This document shows positions 5,575-5,916 of a stretch of DNA of 5,916 bases, in pieces. The stretch covers positions 1-5,916 of the forward strand of contig JAPKEK010000170.1 in the NCBI GenBank assembly GCA_028822125.1, written 5' to 3'. Position 1 is the first letter of the stretch. Each line of letters begins with the position of its first letter. Below the pieces are notes generated by a model. That model did no database searches and was not told the origin of the DNA. It saw only the letters and a list, made by a program, of their open reading frames with translations. The stretch comes from Pseudomonadales bacterium (lineage in GTDB: Bacteria > Pseudomonadota > Gammaproteobacteria > Pseudomonadales > Azotimanducaceae). Both the position numbers and the translations under genes were made by a program.

Positions 5575-5916
5575 ATGAAGAAGATTATTCAGTTAACCAT
5601 AGGTTTTTTCCTTGCTACGTTATTTGCCTCTTCTATCGGGGCTGAACCAGTGAAACACACTATTTCAAAAGCTGAAATTATAAAGATTGCCATGTCGGCC
5701 GCACCCGACAATATAAGTGCACAGGCTACAATCCTGAACTCAGCTGGAATAGTCTTGCGGGAAGGAACCAATGGTTGGACCTGTATGCCTGGGACGCCAC
5801 CGAATGAAAATGTGAACCCAATGTGTGTCGATAAAGCCTGGCAGAAATGGCTCTCGGCTTTTATGGCGCAGGCGCCCTATAACTCAGAGGAAGAAGGCTT
5901 TGGCATGGCCTATATG
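5575..5916 (+). CDS. secreted protein of unknown function, 3' end missing
   Basis: This open frame continues to the window edge, so only the first 114 residues are visible. It starts with a classical signal peptide: MKK, a hydrophobic core IIQLTIGFFLATLFASS, and a probable cleavage after IGA at residue 23, giving a periplasmic or extracellular product. The mature part begins with a likely helical segment ISKAEIIKIAMSAAP and then a segment reading ATILNSAGIVLREGTNGWTCMPG (51-73). Cys70 and Cys84 (in NPMCVDKAWQKW) may form a disulfide. The text resembles an uncharacterised family of secreted bacterial proteins with a GTNGWTCxP...PMCxD signature, recalled from memory. I cannot name a function or catalytic residues. 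It has its own promoter candidate and leader and is probably transcribed separately from the genes before it. Confidence 0.8.
   Translation, partial: MKKIIQLTIGFFLATLFASSIGAEPVKHTISKAEIIKIAMSAAPDNISAQATILNSAGIVLREGTNGWTCMPGTPPNENVNPMCVDKAWQKWLSAFMAQAPYNSEEEGFGMAYM

Overview
The window looks like a stretch of gammaproteobacterial core chromosome of moderate GC content. It carries nrdR-ribD-ribH-nusB-thiL-pgpA, all on the + strand and in the order known from Escherichia coli. The proteins are recognisably gammaproteobacterial, but the genes that follow pgpA are not those of E. coli. That suggests a non-enteric, perhaps marine or environmental lineage. The genus cannot be fixed from this sequence alone.

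Layout: (1) Positions 1-52 are four perfect 13-bp tandem repeats cut by the left edge of the window, directly upstream of nrdR. (2) Positions 70-4030 are a compact six-gene operon: the ribonucleotide reductase repressor NrdR, the riboflavin enzymes RibD and RibH, the antitermination factor NusB, thiamine-phosphate kinase ThiL and phosphatidylglycerophosphatase PgpA. Four of the five junctions are start/stop overlaps (8, 4, 1 and 1 bp), and the fifth, ribD-ribH, is a 15-bp gap, so translational coupling is likely. (3) Positions 4031-4174 are a short spacer with a small palindrome and at most a weak terminator. (4) Positions 4175-5410 encode a saccharopine dehydrogenase-like (SCCPDH family) NAD(P)-binding oxidoreductase behind a near-perfect Shine-Dalgarno. 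(5) Positions 5411-5574 contain a good sigma70-type promoter candidate and a long imperfect hairpin in the predicted leader. (6) Positions 5575-5916 are the N-terminal part of an exported protein of unknown function that runs off the right edge.

The operon mixes cofactor synthesis (FAD/FMN precursors and thiamine diphosphate) with a nucleotide-sensing repressor, an RNA-polymerase accessory factor and a phospholipid enzyme. Riboflavin synthase and the ribBA enzymes, which many related bacteria keep between ribD and ribH, are absent here and must be encoded elsewhere, as in E. coli. No mobile element, CRISPR array, tRNA, rRNA or obviously new multi-gene system was found. The points most worth a second look are the tandem repeat in front of nrdR, an Asp-to-Asn change in a conserved ThiL motif, and the leader hairpin in front of the uncharacterised secreted protein.
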